Positions 10,420-19,203 of a stretch of DNA of 64,000 nucleotides are shown here, piece by piece. Each line of letters starts with the position of its first letter. Positions within the stretch are counted from its first letter, which is position 1. Both the position numbers and the translations under genes were made by a program. The stretch covers positions 1 to 64,000 of the forward strand of contig NZ_JAVDDS010000010.1 of NCBI RefSeq assembly GCF_030848475.1, read 5' to 3'. Below the pieces are notes generated by a model that was given only the letters and a program-made list of their open reading frames with translations, was not told the DNA's origin and ran no database searches. This stretch comes from Herbivorax alkaliphila (lineage in GTDB: Bacteria; Bacillota; Clostridia; Acetivibrionales; Acetivibrionaceae).

Positions 10420-12963
10420 TTAGAATATGTGCCACAAAGGTATACCTTCAGCTTCCAATCTGCTTAGTAAAATATGCCTTGCTGCTTTATTTAAATATAT
10501 ACTATCAGTATATCCTAGACCAGCTTCATCTAATACCTGTTCTGCACTTACTATCGGGTCTCCCGTATCCATTTGATATTCAGGATAAAAAGATAGATTT
10601 ACATGATAATCAACATCATCATCGAGATACTCATTAACGGAATAATCATCGCCAGGTCTAATTATAATTCCTGCACGATCTCCGTTATTTAACTCATTTA
10701 AGTCATTTTCATTTTCTTTCAATCCCTCCATAGCAGCTGGTCTAAATAAATCATCATCATACTCATCATCATATTCACCGCCAGCAGCAATTATAGATCC
10801 ATAAACATTAGCACCTGATTCTAATATAACAGTTCCTTTAGTAAAAATAATACCCTTAAATTTACCATCAATAACTATGTCTTCGTCAGGATCAGTATTT
10901 AAAAGCAGATAATATCGTTCATCATCAATACCATCAATTTCATCAATACCTATGAAATTGTCGTAGTCATTTGACTGTAGGCTGCTGAGTTCTCCTAATA
11001 AATAATTAAACAAATCCCCTTCCATGTGACCATGAGGAGCGTCTTTAAGATTTGCCCCCCAGCTACTTGGTCTTGGTTCATCATCATCATCATCATCTTC
11101 TTCTTCATCTACTTCTCCTTCAGGGTTTCTTTCTACAAAAATCTCTGCACGCTTCTTTAGTTCAGCTTCTATATCTTCTAGTTTGCCCCAAACCCACTCT
11201 TTCCTATCATCATCGTAATCACCCCAACTACCGGCAAATTCAAGTCCATCTTCATCTTCATTAAAAATATTGTCAATTTGATAATCATCGTTATTAATAT
11301 AAGGCAATGTATTAACATAATCACCTGAATCAGAAATATGACCACTATTATCATCTAGCAAGCCATCTTCATCTTGACTATAAAAAATATTGTATACTCT
11401 ATTATTAGCAGCTAAACTAGATGACCACTCTCCCGATATTTCTTCAACAACAAGTTTATCCCAATTATTATCCGCTCTTATTTTAACAAGTTCTTCATCT
11501 ATATCCATAGATGTAGGTTCATTAAGTTTACTATAATCCATACTACGTGGATTATATACTTGGAATCTATTAGTCTTGCCTCCTATGTAATAATTATCAC
11601 TATTCTGACTATCTTCATAAGCTCTTCTTAATTCACTATGATATTGATCTGGACCAACACCATCATCATCAGCTATGCTTTCCAAAAGATTACGCCTCAA
11701 ACTATAAAAAGGTGCACTTCCAAGAAGAGAACTATCTTCCCACACCAAAGAAGCATCTTCTATCTGCGCCTTTGCCAATCCAGTATTTGAATCAATCCAC
11801 ATTGTACCACCAGGTATTATAACGTCACCATTTACAACAACTCTAGATTTATGTGCATCTGGATGATGGGTATTATGAATAGATGCACTGTTGACAATTG
11901 CACTTGACTGCTCATGAGAAAGTGCACCTTCACCCCTAGTTAATCCCACAGCACTTCCATTTATGTATATAACTGATCTCATTCCATTGATTTCTATATC
12001 CGTAAATGTATAAGCATTTCTAAGAACTGAAATATCATTCATATTTCCAAAAATTTGTATACATTGTGCTACTGCATCCTTATATATATTAATCCTACTT
12101 CCATCTTTTTCATACTCATCTGAATCCGAATCTTCACCAGGTATAAAAGGCTTATATAATCCTGCTCTAATAAAACTACGAACATATGCATTTCCCTTTA
12201 TATCAAGCTGTGCATTATCTCGAACAAAAATCCCTCCATAATATTCCTGTTTTGGTGAATCAAACGCTTCTGGATAAGAACCAAAAACATATAAATCTCC
12301 TTTTACATTAGCAGTAAACCTATCTTCATCATCAAAACCACCATTCCCGATTACCATACAATCTCCAATAGTATAGCTTCCTAACACTTCAAACCCCGCA
12401 TCAGATGGTAACGGAAAATCAAACTCTTCTTGAGCATATATTTCTTGATTTCCAGCCGCATACATAGAGTTCTCAGGACTATAAAAAGCCATTACTGTTA
12501 CTCCTATTGTCATAAAAAATCTTTCTTCTCCACCAACATCTTTTTTCTTTAAAGATCCAGGCACCCAAACTATATCATCAGATTCAAGAATAACCTCTGC
12601 TACTTCATCACCTGTCATATCAATTTCAAACACATCATCAGTAAAATCATCTTTAATTTTTCCCAGTATGTAATTTGCATAACTGTCTAAGTCATCATCA
12701 TCATCACCAACAGAACCACCGTCCCACTCGCCTAAAAGCGAACCATCAGCGTCCTCCTCAAGTTTGTTAATTTGAGCAAATATGACTTCAGTAGTAGAAT
12801 GACCTGCATAATGTGTATTGTTTACATTTCCCTGTCTTTGGGACTCTCTTAAGCTAAATAGAGCATAGTCTACCAGCAACACACTAAGCATCATTAATAC
12901 TGTTGTTATAATTAGCACATTAACAAGTGCAACACCTTTTTTACTCCTTAACAACTTATACAT
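10420..12963 (-). CDS. Giant PilX/GspK-like minor pilin protein
   Basis: Product of 847 aa with a type III-signal-like N-terminus: LLRSKKG, then VALVNVLIITTVLMMLSVLL as the hydrophobic stalk. Position 5 after the Gly is Asn, not Glu; absence of Glu5 is characteristic of GspK/PilX-like tip pilins. The large remainder is Asp-rich and contains repeated short beta-strand stretches (GNGGFDDE, IKGNAYVRSF, GKFKGIIFTKGTV, ANVYGSIIAAGG) that resemble bactofilin or beta-helix rungs. Shine-Dalgarno GGGGAGG lies 8 nt upstream. It sits between a PilV-like prepilin gene and the lipoprotein gene. Size is several times that of ordinary PilX. Probably a pilus-tip or priming component; adhesion is inferred. 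Confidence 0.82.
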   Translation of the reverse strand: MYKLLRSKKGVALVNVLIITTVLMMLSVLLVDYALFSLRESQRQGNVNNTHYAGHSTTEVIFAQINKLEEDADGSLLGEWDGGSVGDDDDDLDSYANYILGKIKDDFTDDVFEIDMTGDEVAEVILESDDIVWVPGSLKKKDVGGEERFFMTIGVTVMAFYSPENSMYAAGNQEIYAQEEFDFPLPSDAGFEVLGSYTIGDCMVIGNGGFDDEDRFTANVKGDLYVFGSYPEAFDSPKQEYYGGIFVRDNAQLDIKGNAYVRSFIRAGLYKPFIPGEDSDSDEYEKDGSRINIYKDAVAQCIQIFGNMNDISVLRNAYTFTDIEINGMRSVIYINGSAVGLTRGEGALSHEQSSAIVNSASIHNTHHPDAHKSRVVVNGDVIIPGGTMWIDSNTGLAKAQIEDASLVWEDSSLLGSAPFYSLRRNLLESIADDDGVGPDQYHSELRRAYEDSQNSDNYYIGGKTNRFQVYNPRSMDYSKLNEPTSMDIDEELVKIRADNNWDKLVVEEISGEWSSSLAANNRVYNIFYSQDEDGLLDDNSGHISDSGDYVNTLPYINNDDYQIDNIFNEDEDGLEFAGSWGDYDDDRKEWVWGKLEDIEAELKKRAEIFVERNPEGEVDEEEDDDDDDEPRPSSWGANLKDAPHGHMEGDLFNYLLGELSSLQSNDYDNFIGIDEIDGIDDERYYLLLNTDPDEDIVIDGKFKGIIFTKGTVILESGANVYGSIIAAGGEYDDEYDDDLFRPAAMEGLKENENDLNELNNGDRAGIIIRPGDDYSVNEYLDDDVDYHVNLSFYPEYQMDTGDPIVSAEQVLDEAGLGYTDSIYLNKAARHILLSRLEAEGIPLWHIF

Positions 12964-12966
12964 AGC

Positions 12967-13431
12967 TTATTCGCCTCCCCTCACCCTCACCAATAACCTA
13001 AAAGTATTTTTAAGTTCTTCTGAGTTGTTATAAATATTAATTTCAACCTCTACAATTCCAAGACCTTCAACATCATCTTCAATGAGTTCTACATCAAAAT
13101 AATAATCTTCTATATTTTCATTATCTGACTCATAAATTTCTAATTTCTCGTAACCGTATATATTTCTGTCATCAAAATCAGAACCAGTTTCAGTCGGATC
13201 ATCAACTCTTTCTCTTACAGCATGATCATCTCCTCGTATTACATTTGTCACCTGTTCTTTTATAATTCTACTAACTTCATTTATATCTATTTGTCTGTCA
13301 GAACTCTCTCTTATTTTAAGAGAATTCATGAAACCAACTGACAATGGAACTACAACCACTGCCAAAATAGAAAGTGCCAATATTACCTCAATCAGCGTCA
13401 TTCCTATTTTATTTTTTAATAATTTTTTCAT
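12967..13431 (-). CDS. PilV/PilI-like minor prepilin
   Basis: About 154 aa. ATG at 13431 is preferred to ATG at 13446 because GGTGG lies 7-8 nt before it and it gives a normal short leader MKKLLKNKIG followed by MTLIEVILALSILAVVVVP. Gly -1 and Glu +5 are present, so prepilin peptidase processing is expected. The C-terminal domain is small and acidic with no clear family. The upstream pilO-like stop and the alternative ATG overlap (TAATGG), so the genes are probably coupled. Type II pseudopilin-like or PilV-like minor pilin; the exact subclass is uncertain. Confidence 0.85.
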   Translation of the reverse strand: MKKLLKNKIGMTLIEVILALSILAVVVVPLSVGFMNSLKIRESSDRQIDINEVSRIIKEQVTNVIRGDDHAVRERVDDPTETGSDFDDRNIYGYEKLEIYESDNENIEDYYFDVELIEDDVEGLGIVEVEINIYNNSEELKNTFRLLVRVRGGE

Positions 13432-13445
13432 AACAGTCACCACCA

Positions 13446-14630
13446 TTATATCACAATTAAATTTTCTACTTCACTTCTTCTATATATTTGATTGCCGTTC
13501 CTGTCCATTAAACTAACTCTTCTTACTTCATCATTGTTTTTTATTCTTATCTGCTTTCCAGAGTTATTAACAATTGTAATGTCAGTTCTGAAATTTTCGT
13601 TTTCTGGAACATTAAGTGGAAAATCGGCATTGATTTCAATATTAATAGTATCGCCTAAAATTTCTCCGTCATAAGTAACTTCTCTATGAGGAGTTTTTGA
13701 ATGTGCCCTATATGTACTTGCATCAAAACTTAAACTTAATTCTACAAAATCTCCAGTTTTTATACCAATTCGTTTTCTTGTATTCGCACACCTTGTAATA
13801 AAATTAGGACCACCTACATAAAAATTCATTAATTCAACAACCACATCTCTGCGAAAAGCAGGTGCAGCATCAGTGCTGCCCCCGCCTGTATAACTTGTGT
13901 CTTCATCTGCAATCGTAAATATTGGTGATAATGGTTCATCAAAACTAACTGAAAAACCATCTCCATCTTCAAATCTATTAAACCTTTGTCTGCTATAATC
14001 ATACATCTTGTCAATATGACCTTCATCTAATGAGTGGAAATTAACTGCTACTTCTATAGAGTAGATTTCCCTATATATGTCGTACTCTTCCTCTTCTTCT
14101 TCAGACTCCTCCACAACCACAGAAGCCCTTTCAGAAATAGGTCTAATATCAAAAGCCGAAACCCTTACCTTTCTTGTTCCACCCTCTAGAAAGTCTATAA
14201 GATTTAAAACTTCTCCAAGGGACAACTCAGCCGAAAATCCAACTCCAAACTCATAGTAAGTTGTATCTGTGTTATCTGATGTTCTTTGTCTCGGTGGATT
14301 CACATTAGCATCTGTTAGTTGATTGTTAAACATCTTATTTAGCCGATCAACGTAATCAAAACTATCTGCTAAACTCGCCTCACTCATGAGAAATTCACTT
14401 AATCTTTCATCTTGAACTGTTTTCATGTTAACTTCTCTTTTTAGTGTGTCGATATCTGCCAAATCCCGTTCTAAAGCATTTTTTGTCATTTGTTCAGTCT
14501 CAATATCAGTTGACAAGTCTTCTAATTGGGGGCTAAATCTATCCATCCAAATAAACCTATAGTACACCACTGCATATAACATAACTAAAATAAAAATTAA
14601 AATTACAACTTTCCCTTTATCGCTTTTCAT
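13446..14630 (-). CDS. pilO: PilO-like alignment protein fused to a module shared with the dockerin protein
   Basis: Product of 394 aa. Residues 8-28 form a membrane helix and 35-75 a coiled coil. Residues about 85-205 form a PilO-like ferredoxin-fold region that includes an acidic insert (EESEEEEEEYD). A linker (about 225-257) leads to an extra module from F259 to the end. PilO proteins are usually near 200 aa, so the last ~135 residues are an addition. This module matches the C-terminus of the dockerin protein at 6213-7409 (FRRDVVVELMNFYVGG versus FRRDVVVDLMNFYVGG). PilO normally pairs with PilN to connect the inner-membrane platform with outer parts. Location right after pilN supports the call; the module's function is unknown. 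Confidence 0.85.
   Translation of the reverse strand: MKSDKGKVVILIFILVMLYAVVYYRFIWMDRFSPQLEDLSTDIETEQMTKNALERDLADIDTLKREVNMKTVQDERLSEFLMSEASLADSFDYVDRLNKMFNNQLTDANVNPPRQRTSDNTDTTYYEFGVGFSAELSLGEVLNLIDFLEGGTRKVRVSAFDIRPISERASVVVEESEEEEEEYDIYREIYSIEVAVNFHSLDEGHIDKMYDYSRQRFNRFEDGDGFSVSFDEPLSPIFTIADEDTSYTGGGSTDAAPAFRRDVVVELMNFYVGGPNFITRCANTRKRIGIKTGDFVELSLSFDASTYRAHSKTPHREVTYDGEILGDTINIEINADFPLNVPENENFRTDITIVNNSGKQIRIKNNDEVRRVSLMDRNGNQIYRRSEVENLIVI
13561..13857 (-). repeat. Copy 2 of the ~295 bp coding duplication (pilO gene)
   Basis: Aligns to 6340-6633 at about 93% by eye; one 45-nt stretch is identical (13642-13686 versus 6421-6465). See the dockerin gene for the other copy. Confidence 0.92.
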
Positions 14631-14637
14631 ATCACTC

Positions 14638-15186
14638 TCACGCCCCCTCTCCGCTGACTCTAATTGTTAACTGAAAGGTTCCAGTGCTTTCATCATATGA
14701 TGGACTTCCAGATATATTTAACAAAGTAACTCTATTAATGGCTGAAATAAATTCTGCAAAAGCCACATTGTCTTGGGCTATACCAGTAATTCTAGCTCTT
14801 TGCTCGTTATACGCAATGTTATTTACAGCTACTCTTAAAGGTGCTGAATTGTACACTGATGTTATCACTTCACTAACTGGATGATTACTACTATCAATTG
14901 TACCTATTACATCTGTCTTAGATGCTAGAACAGAATTAATGTTAGACAAATCATTCCGTACCTCTCTTACTACATCATACTTCTCACTTTCAATTTCAGC
15001 TCTAAGATTTTCAAGTTCCTGTTCTTTTTGTCGGATGTTAAGCATTGGCATTAAAATACTAACCGTCACCAACACAACTGCAATTACAAGACCAAACAAA
15101 AGCTTAACAGGTGAACCTCCGCCCCTAGGAGGCTGGACATATTCAGTTTCTTTAACCTCTTCTGGCAATAGATTAATATCTTTCAC
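14638..15186 (-). CDS. pilN: PilN-like pilus assembly protein
   Basis: Product of 182 aa that starts MKDINLLPEE. The INLLP motif is the PilN cytoplasmic peptide that in other bacteria binds PilM. One membrane helix follows (LLFGLVIAVVLVTVSILMPML), then a coiled coil and a ferredoxin-like domain. The stop lies 7 bp before the pilO-like start. Although the PilM-binding peptide is intact, no pilM gene is seen in this window, so PilM must be encoded elsewhere or replaced. Confidence 0.88.
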   Translation of the reverse strand: MKDINLLPEEVKETEYVQPPRGGGSPVKLLFGLVIAVVLVTVSILMPMLNIRQKEQELENLRAEIESEKYDVVREVRNDLSNINSVLASKTDVIGTIDSSNHPVSEVITSVYNSAPLRVAVNNIAYNEQRARITGIAQDNVAFAEFISAINRVTLLNISGSPSYDESTGTFQLTIRVSGEGA

Positions 15187-15230
15187 AGTATTTTAGTCCC
15201 CCCTTATTACTAATTATTATAATCAGCCCT

Positions 15231-15773
15231 TTAATCTTCGTCAACTTCTTTATATCTAACAGAAAACTCTGTTGTTATCACTCTTTGAATATTACTGCCA
15301 CCTTTATTTACAAGGCTATCATTTTCCAATGGCTTTACATGCAAGATTATAGACTTGCTACCACTGTCATATACAAATTTGCTTTTACTAAAATCCATAT
15401 TTCTCACAACAATTGTATCTCCAGAAGAAGTATTTAAAACAAGTGCTTCTTCATCTTCACAAAACTTCCATTCGTTAAAATCGTCAGTATCTTCATGAGA
15501 AAAAATAAACTTTATACTTTCAAGTTCTCTTTCTAAATCAGATTCCGCTCCACCAATTACATCAACAATCTTTGCCCTTCCAATGTCACGTCTTATCTGA
15601 GTAATAGCATCATTAACCCTAAACTGCTGATCTACATAGTTAGTTCCTCCTACATAATTATTTACTCCACCAATAAATATAGAAAAGACAATAGGGGATA
15701 TAATCCCAATAATAGCAAGTGTCAACATCAACTCAATTAAAGACACACCTTTTGAATTTAATCTTTTAAACAT
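15231..15773 (-). CDS. Minor prepilin
   Basis: About 180 aa. ATG at 15773 is chosen because AGGATGG precedes it by 6 nt and yields the leader MFKRLNSKG followed by VSLIELMLTLAIIGIISPIV, with Gly -1 and Glu +5. An ATG at 15794 would give a longer leader. The globular part is acidic and contains IRRDIGRAKIVDV, a helix pattern seen in PilW/GspJ-like minor pilins. Lies between the major pilin and pilN, separated from the pilin by a strong hairpin. Exact minor pilin class is not certain. Confidence 0.85.
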   Translation of the reverse strand: MFKRLNSKGVSLIELMLTLAIIGIISPIVFSIFIGGVNNYVGGTNYVDQQFRVNDAITQIRRDIGRAKIVDVIGGAESDLERELESIKFIFSHEDTDDFNEWKFCEDEEALVLNTSSGDTIVVRNMDFSKSKFVYDSGSKSIILHVKPLENDSLVNKGGSNIQRVITTEFSVRYKEVDED

Positions 15774-15807
15774 AAGCATCCATCCTGTAATCATATTTTA
15801 CAGTTCC

Positions 15808-15831
15808 CCGGCTGGATTTCACTCCAGCCGG
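15808..15831 (-). other. Strong stem-loop 3' of the major pilin gene
   Basis: Perfect 9-bp GC-rich stem CCGGCTGGA / TCCAGCCGG with a 6-nt loop. No T-run follows on the minus strand, so it is better read as an mRNA 3'-end stabiliser or partial attenuator than as a full terminator. It would favour the upstream pilin over the minor pilins. Confidence 0.65.
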
Positions 15832-15868
15832 TTATTTCATAATTATAAATTAACTGTCTTAGGTATTA

Positions 15869-16456
15869 TTAACGATAGAAAACTCCAGTCTCCGCACCTG
15901 AAGCTGGGGTTTCTTTTGACACCGGTACAACATCTACTTTTTGTAAGTTCGAATAAACTTCAATAAGGTACCCTTCTTCATGACCATCCCACGTTGGTGC
16001 ATAATTTTCCCACTCAACTACATCACCTTCTCTTGGTGCCAAATATGGTCCATATTCCACTTGCCTATTAGTATTATCATTTTCTATAGAAATAATATAT
16101 TGTAGTGCTTCAACTATTTCTTGTGTTATTTGATTACCAGACACATCAGCTGAACCATCTAGTTGTGCTGTCCAAGTAAAACCAGGATCAGTTCCATCTG
16201 CATTAGTATACTCTGTCGTAAAGCTTGCATGATTATCTGTCAACTTTACTAAGCCAGTATCACCTGTTTCAACCACATATGCTGTCAATACCTTAGCTAT
16301 TTGATCAGCTGTCCTATCGTCTGCCCTTCTCTCTGTGCTACTGAATATTCCTGAAAACATACTAAATGCTAACGCTGCCAAAATACCCATTATTGCGATA
16401 ACTATAAGTAACTCAACCAATGAAAAACCCTTTTGATTTTTTAACATTTTTTTCAT
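15869..16456 (-). CDS. pilA: Major type IV pilin (PilA-like)
   Basis: Product of 195 aa with leader MKKMLKNQKG, then FSLVELLIVIAIMGILAALA. Phe +1 and Glu +5 are the classic type IVa pilin residues. The mature part has no Cys pair visible and a Thr/Asn-rich middle. Shine-Dalgarno AGGAGGG sits 6 nt before the ATG. It has its own promoter-like sequence upstream and a stable hairpin downstream, consistent with higher expression than its neighbours. Assembled by PilB on the PilC platform. Confidence 0.9.
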   Translation of the reverse strand: MKKMLKNQKGFSLVELLIVIAIMGILAALAFSMFSGIFSSTERRADDRTADQIAKVLTAYVVETGDTGLVKLTDNHASFTTEYTNADGTDPGFTWTAQLDGSADVSGNQITQEIVEALQYIISIENDNTNRQVEYGPYLAPREGDVVEWENYAPTWDGHEEGYLIEVYSNLQKVDVVPVSKETPASGAETGVFYR

Positions 16457-16485
16457 ACTTAGCCCTCCTATTATTTTTTTATGTT

Positions 16486-16513
16486 TTTATATTTACTCCC
16501 ATGCCCATGTCAA
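16486..16513 (-). promoter_or_regulatory. SigA-type promoter of the pilin gene
   Basis: Minus strand TTGACA, 16-nt spacer, TATAAA, ending about 30 nt before the ATG. A run of eight G (16550-16557 on the complementary strand as C) lies about 37 nt upstream of the -35. Confidence 0.6.
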
Positions 16514-16599
16514 TTATCCCATTCCTAGAAATATGTAATCTCATATCCCCCCCCAAACTTTTTTGGAATTAGATGATAATCTAACATAAGCAAAAATTA

Positions 16600-17811
16600 C
16601 TATGCTAATTCTTCGTACAGTGCAAACATTGGTGTCAATACACTTAATATTATAAAGCCAACTACTAATGCCAGACTAATCATTATCAAAGGTTCTATAA
16701 AACTTGTAAGCTGTTGCAGTGACCTTTCAACTTCCTGATCGTAAAAGTCTGCCGACTTTTCAAGTGCAAAATCCAAATTACCTGATTCCTCACCTATTCT
16801 TATCATCGAAATAACCATATGAGGAAAATATCTTATTGAAGCTAAGGGTGTTGTCAGACCCTTACCTTTTTTTACCTCCTCTATTACATGAGAAATCTTT
16901 TGCTCAACTACTGAATTACCTAAAACCTTTGCAACAACTTCCATAGACTGTATCAACAAAACTCCACTTGACATTAAAGTTCCCAATGTTCTTGTAAATC
17001 TTGCAGTGATAATATTTCTAGTTACACTTTTAAATACCGGTAAGCCAATTGCTAATTTTCCAAAAAACACTTTTCCATCTGGCGTCTTTCTGTAATAAGC
17101 TATTGATGAAACTATAGCTATAATTCCTCCTATAATGATATACCAGAAACTTTTAAAAACATCGCTTATGCTAATTAGAATGCTGGTATAAACAGGAAGT
17201 TCCACATCAAACTCACCGAGGATTTCAGCAAATGTAGGTATAACCCCTATCATTAATATAAGTATAACTAATATTGCCACTACCATAACAATTAAAGGAT
17301 ACGCTAAAGCACCTTTTATTTTTTGGTTTAATTTATACTGGGCTTCAAAATAGTTAGCCATTCTAATAAAAACCAAATCCAATTGTCCACTCAGCTCTCC
17401 TGCTTCAACCATATTTATAAGTATATCAGGAAAAATATCTTCGTGCTGTCTAAATGCACTTGACATAGCTATACCTTTTTGTATATTGTCATACACATCA
17501 CTTAAACAGGCCTTTAAAGTTGGGTTTGTTGTCTGTACTTTTAAAACTTCTAGGGATTGAGATATAGGCACACCTGCCTCTAGTATTATAGCAAACTGCC
17601 TGCAAAAAACAGCTAAATCTTTAAGTTTTACTTTTTTTCTAAACAACTTGATTTCACTGATATCATTAATTGCAGTCTTTTCTACAATCTCTACAACTTT
17701 ATACCCTTTTTCTTGTAGTATCCTTCTTAATTCCTGTTCACTTTCTATTTTTACTTCTCCGGCTAATACCTTCCCCGACTCGGTTTTAACCTTGTAGTTA
17801 TAATTTGGCAT
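16600..17811 (-). CDS. pilC: PilC inner-membrane platform protein
   Basis: GspF/PilC family protein of 403 aa, normal length. It has two homologous T2SSF domains (about 66-190 and 269-391). The first begins LAVFCRQFAIILEAGVPISQ and the second ARFTRTLGTLMSSGVLLIQS. Three membrane helices are visible, near 170-195, 215-240 and 372-397. An N-terminal beta segment (MPNYNYKVKTESGK) matches the family start. It forms the platform on which PilB and PilT turn pilin polymerisation on and off. Confidence 0.93.
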   Translation of the reverse strand: MPNYNYKVKTESGKVLAGEVKIESEQELRRILQEKGYKVVEIVEKTAINDISEIKLFRKKVKLKDLAVFCRQFAIILEAGVPISQSLEVLKVQTTNPTLKACLSDVYDNIQKGIAMSSAFRQHEDIFPDILINMVEAGELSGQLDLVFIRMANYFEAQYKLNQKIKGALAYPLIVMVVAILVILILMIGVIPTFAEILGEFDVELPVYTSILISISDVFKSFWYIIIGGIIAIVSSIAYYRKTPDGKVFFGKLAIGLPVFKSVTRNIITARFTRTLGTLMSSGVLLIQSMEVVAKVLGNSVVEQKISHVIEEVKKGKGLTTPLASIRYFPHMVISMIRIGEESGNLDFALEKSADFYDQEVERSLQQLTSFIEPLIMISLALVVGFIILSVLTPMFALYEELA

Positions 17812-18129
17812 CTTCTAACCCCCAAAATATTATTCACTACACGTTATCTATTTTTATATTTAATAAACACCTTGTAAATCACAATCTGAACAGCTAATTA
17901 ACTATAGTCTTTGAGACATTTAAGCTACTTTGATATGATGCGACGTATTAACACATACAATGGAATAATTATACTCAGAATGAATATAATTGGGAAAGAA
18001 ACACACCTCCCACACAATATCCATTCAACAAAATAAAAATAAAATATTAAACCACTTATTTCTCTGCTAATACTCTCTCTATATATATTGTAATACATTT
18101 TATCAAAAAATGCTAGTCTTTTTTTTAAA
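17812..18129. other. pilT-pilC spacer containing a short ORF
   Basis: A gap of 318 bases inside an otherwise tightly packed locus. Apart from the 57-aa hydrophobic ORF (17925-18098) and a GGGAGGTG motif within it I see no terminator, repeat or clear promoter. Confidence 0.6.
17925..18098 (-). CDS. Possible small two-helix membrane protein
   Basis: Open frame of 57 aa from ATG at 18098 to TAG at 17925. The product would be very hydrophobic with two candidate helices (GLIFYFYFVEWILCG and VSFPIIFILSIIIPLYVLI) and a basic end RRIISK, a reasonable membrane topology. No good Shine-Dalgarno precedes the ATG; a GGGAGGTG sits inside the frame but no normal start follows it. T-rich DNA can give hydrophobic chance frames, so this is a candidate only. 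Position between pilT and pilC suggests a pilus-linked role if real. Confidence 0.35.
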   Translation of the reverse strand: MYYNIYRESISREISGLIFYFYFVEWILCGRCVSFPIIFILSIIIPLYVLIRRIISK

Positions 18130-19185
18130 TTACATAGAAATTATTTTTCTTAAATTATCTAAGTCAATAGCATACTGGCAAGCACTTTCATAATCTATCA
18201 ATTCTTGCTTGTATAAATCTGAAAGACAACTATCCATAGTATACATGCCAAACTGAGAACCTGTTTGAATACAAGTATTAATCTGGTGAGTACGACTTTC
18301 ACGTATAAGGTTTGCAATTGCAGGAGTCCACACCATAGACTCTGTTGCTAAAACACGTCCTTTCCCGTCAGCCTTTTGAATAAGCTGCTGAGAAATAATT
18401 CCCCTTAAAACTGTTGACAACTGGGTTCTCACCTGTGCCTGTTGATGTGGAGGGAATACGTCAATAATTCTATCTATTGTTTTAGCAGATCCTATTGTAT
18501 GTAGTGTTGAAAGCACTAAGTGACCTGTTTCTGCAGCTGTAAGAGCAGTTGCAATAGTCTCCTGATCTCGCATCTCACCAATTAGTATTACATCAGGATC
18601 TTCTCTTAGTACTGCCCTCATAGCATTGGGATAACACACTGTGTCAGCACCTATTTCTCTCTGGTTTATAACACTTTTATTGTGCCTGTGCAAAAACTCT
18701 ATGGGATCTTCTATTGTTACTATATGACATTTTCTTTTGCTGTTTATGTAATTAAGCATTGCTGCCAATGTAGTTGATTTACCATGACCTGTAGGTCCTG
18801 TTATTAAAATCAGTCCTCTTTGCTTTAAAGAAAGGTCATAAACCAACCCTGGAAGTCCAAGGTCTTCAATTACAGGAATATCTGTAGGAATTGACCTTAG
18901 TGCTATTGCACATGTTGCCCTTTGCTTAAAAACATTTATCCTAAACCTTGCAACTCCTGGCACTGAATAAGATGCATCAACCTCTCCTTTTTCCAAGAAA
19001 GTCTCATAAAGTCTGTTGTTAAGACATTGCTTGGCTAAATGCACACAATCATGAGGAGTCAATATGGGCTCATTTAAATAAATAAGGTCACCACTAACTC
19101 TTATTACAGGAGGTACGCCAGCACAAATGTGAAGGTCAGAAGCCCCCGATTCTATTGTTTTCGTAAGTAAATCATTTAATTCCAT
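18130..19185 (-). CDS. pilT: PilT retraction ATPase
   Basis: Product of 351 aa, normal length for PilT. Walker A is GPTGHGKST, with His where Ser is usual. Walker B region is DPDVILIGEMRD, followed by the His box LVLSTLHT. The C-terminal motif ANLIRE corresponds to the AIRNLIRE signature of PilT. A PAS-like N-terminal domain starts ELNDLLTKTIESGASDLHI. Drives pilin disassembly and twitching. Lies 18 bp after pilB. Confidence 0.93.
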   Translation of the reverse strand: MELNDLLTKTIESGASDLHICAGVPPVIRVSGDLIYLNEPILTPHDCVHLAKQCLNNRLYETFLEKGEVDASYSVPGVARFRINVFKQRATCAIALRSIPTDIPVIEDLGLPGLVYDLSLKQRGLILITGPTGHGKSTTLAAMLNYINSKRKCHIVTIEDPIEFLHRHNKSVINQREIGADTVCYPNAMRAVLREDPDVILIGEMRDQETIATALTAAETGHLVLSTLHTIGSAKTIDRIIDVFPPHQQAQVRTQLSTVLRGIISQQLIQKADGKGRVLATESMVWTPAIANLIRESRTHQINTCIQTGSQFGMYTMDSCLSDLYKQELIDYESACQYAIDLDNLRKIISM

Positions 19186-19203
19186 ACCCTACATCCCCTC
19201 TTA

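Noticed and set aside
16457-16599. c-di-GMP riboswitch before pilA
   Set aside because: I looked for the conserved GEMM segments and did not find them; the region shows only a promoter, a G8 tract and a weak hairpin.
18130-19185. PilT inactive because Walker A is GPTGHGKST
   Set aside because: The P-loop Gly, Lys and Ser/Thr are intact and the other motifs are complete; His replaces a non-essential position.
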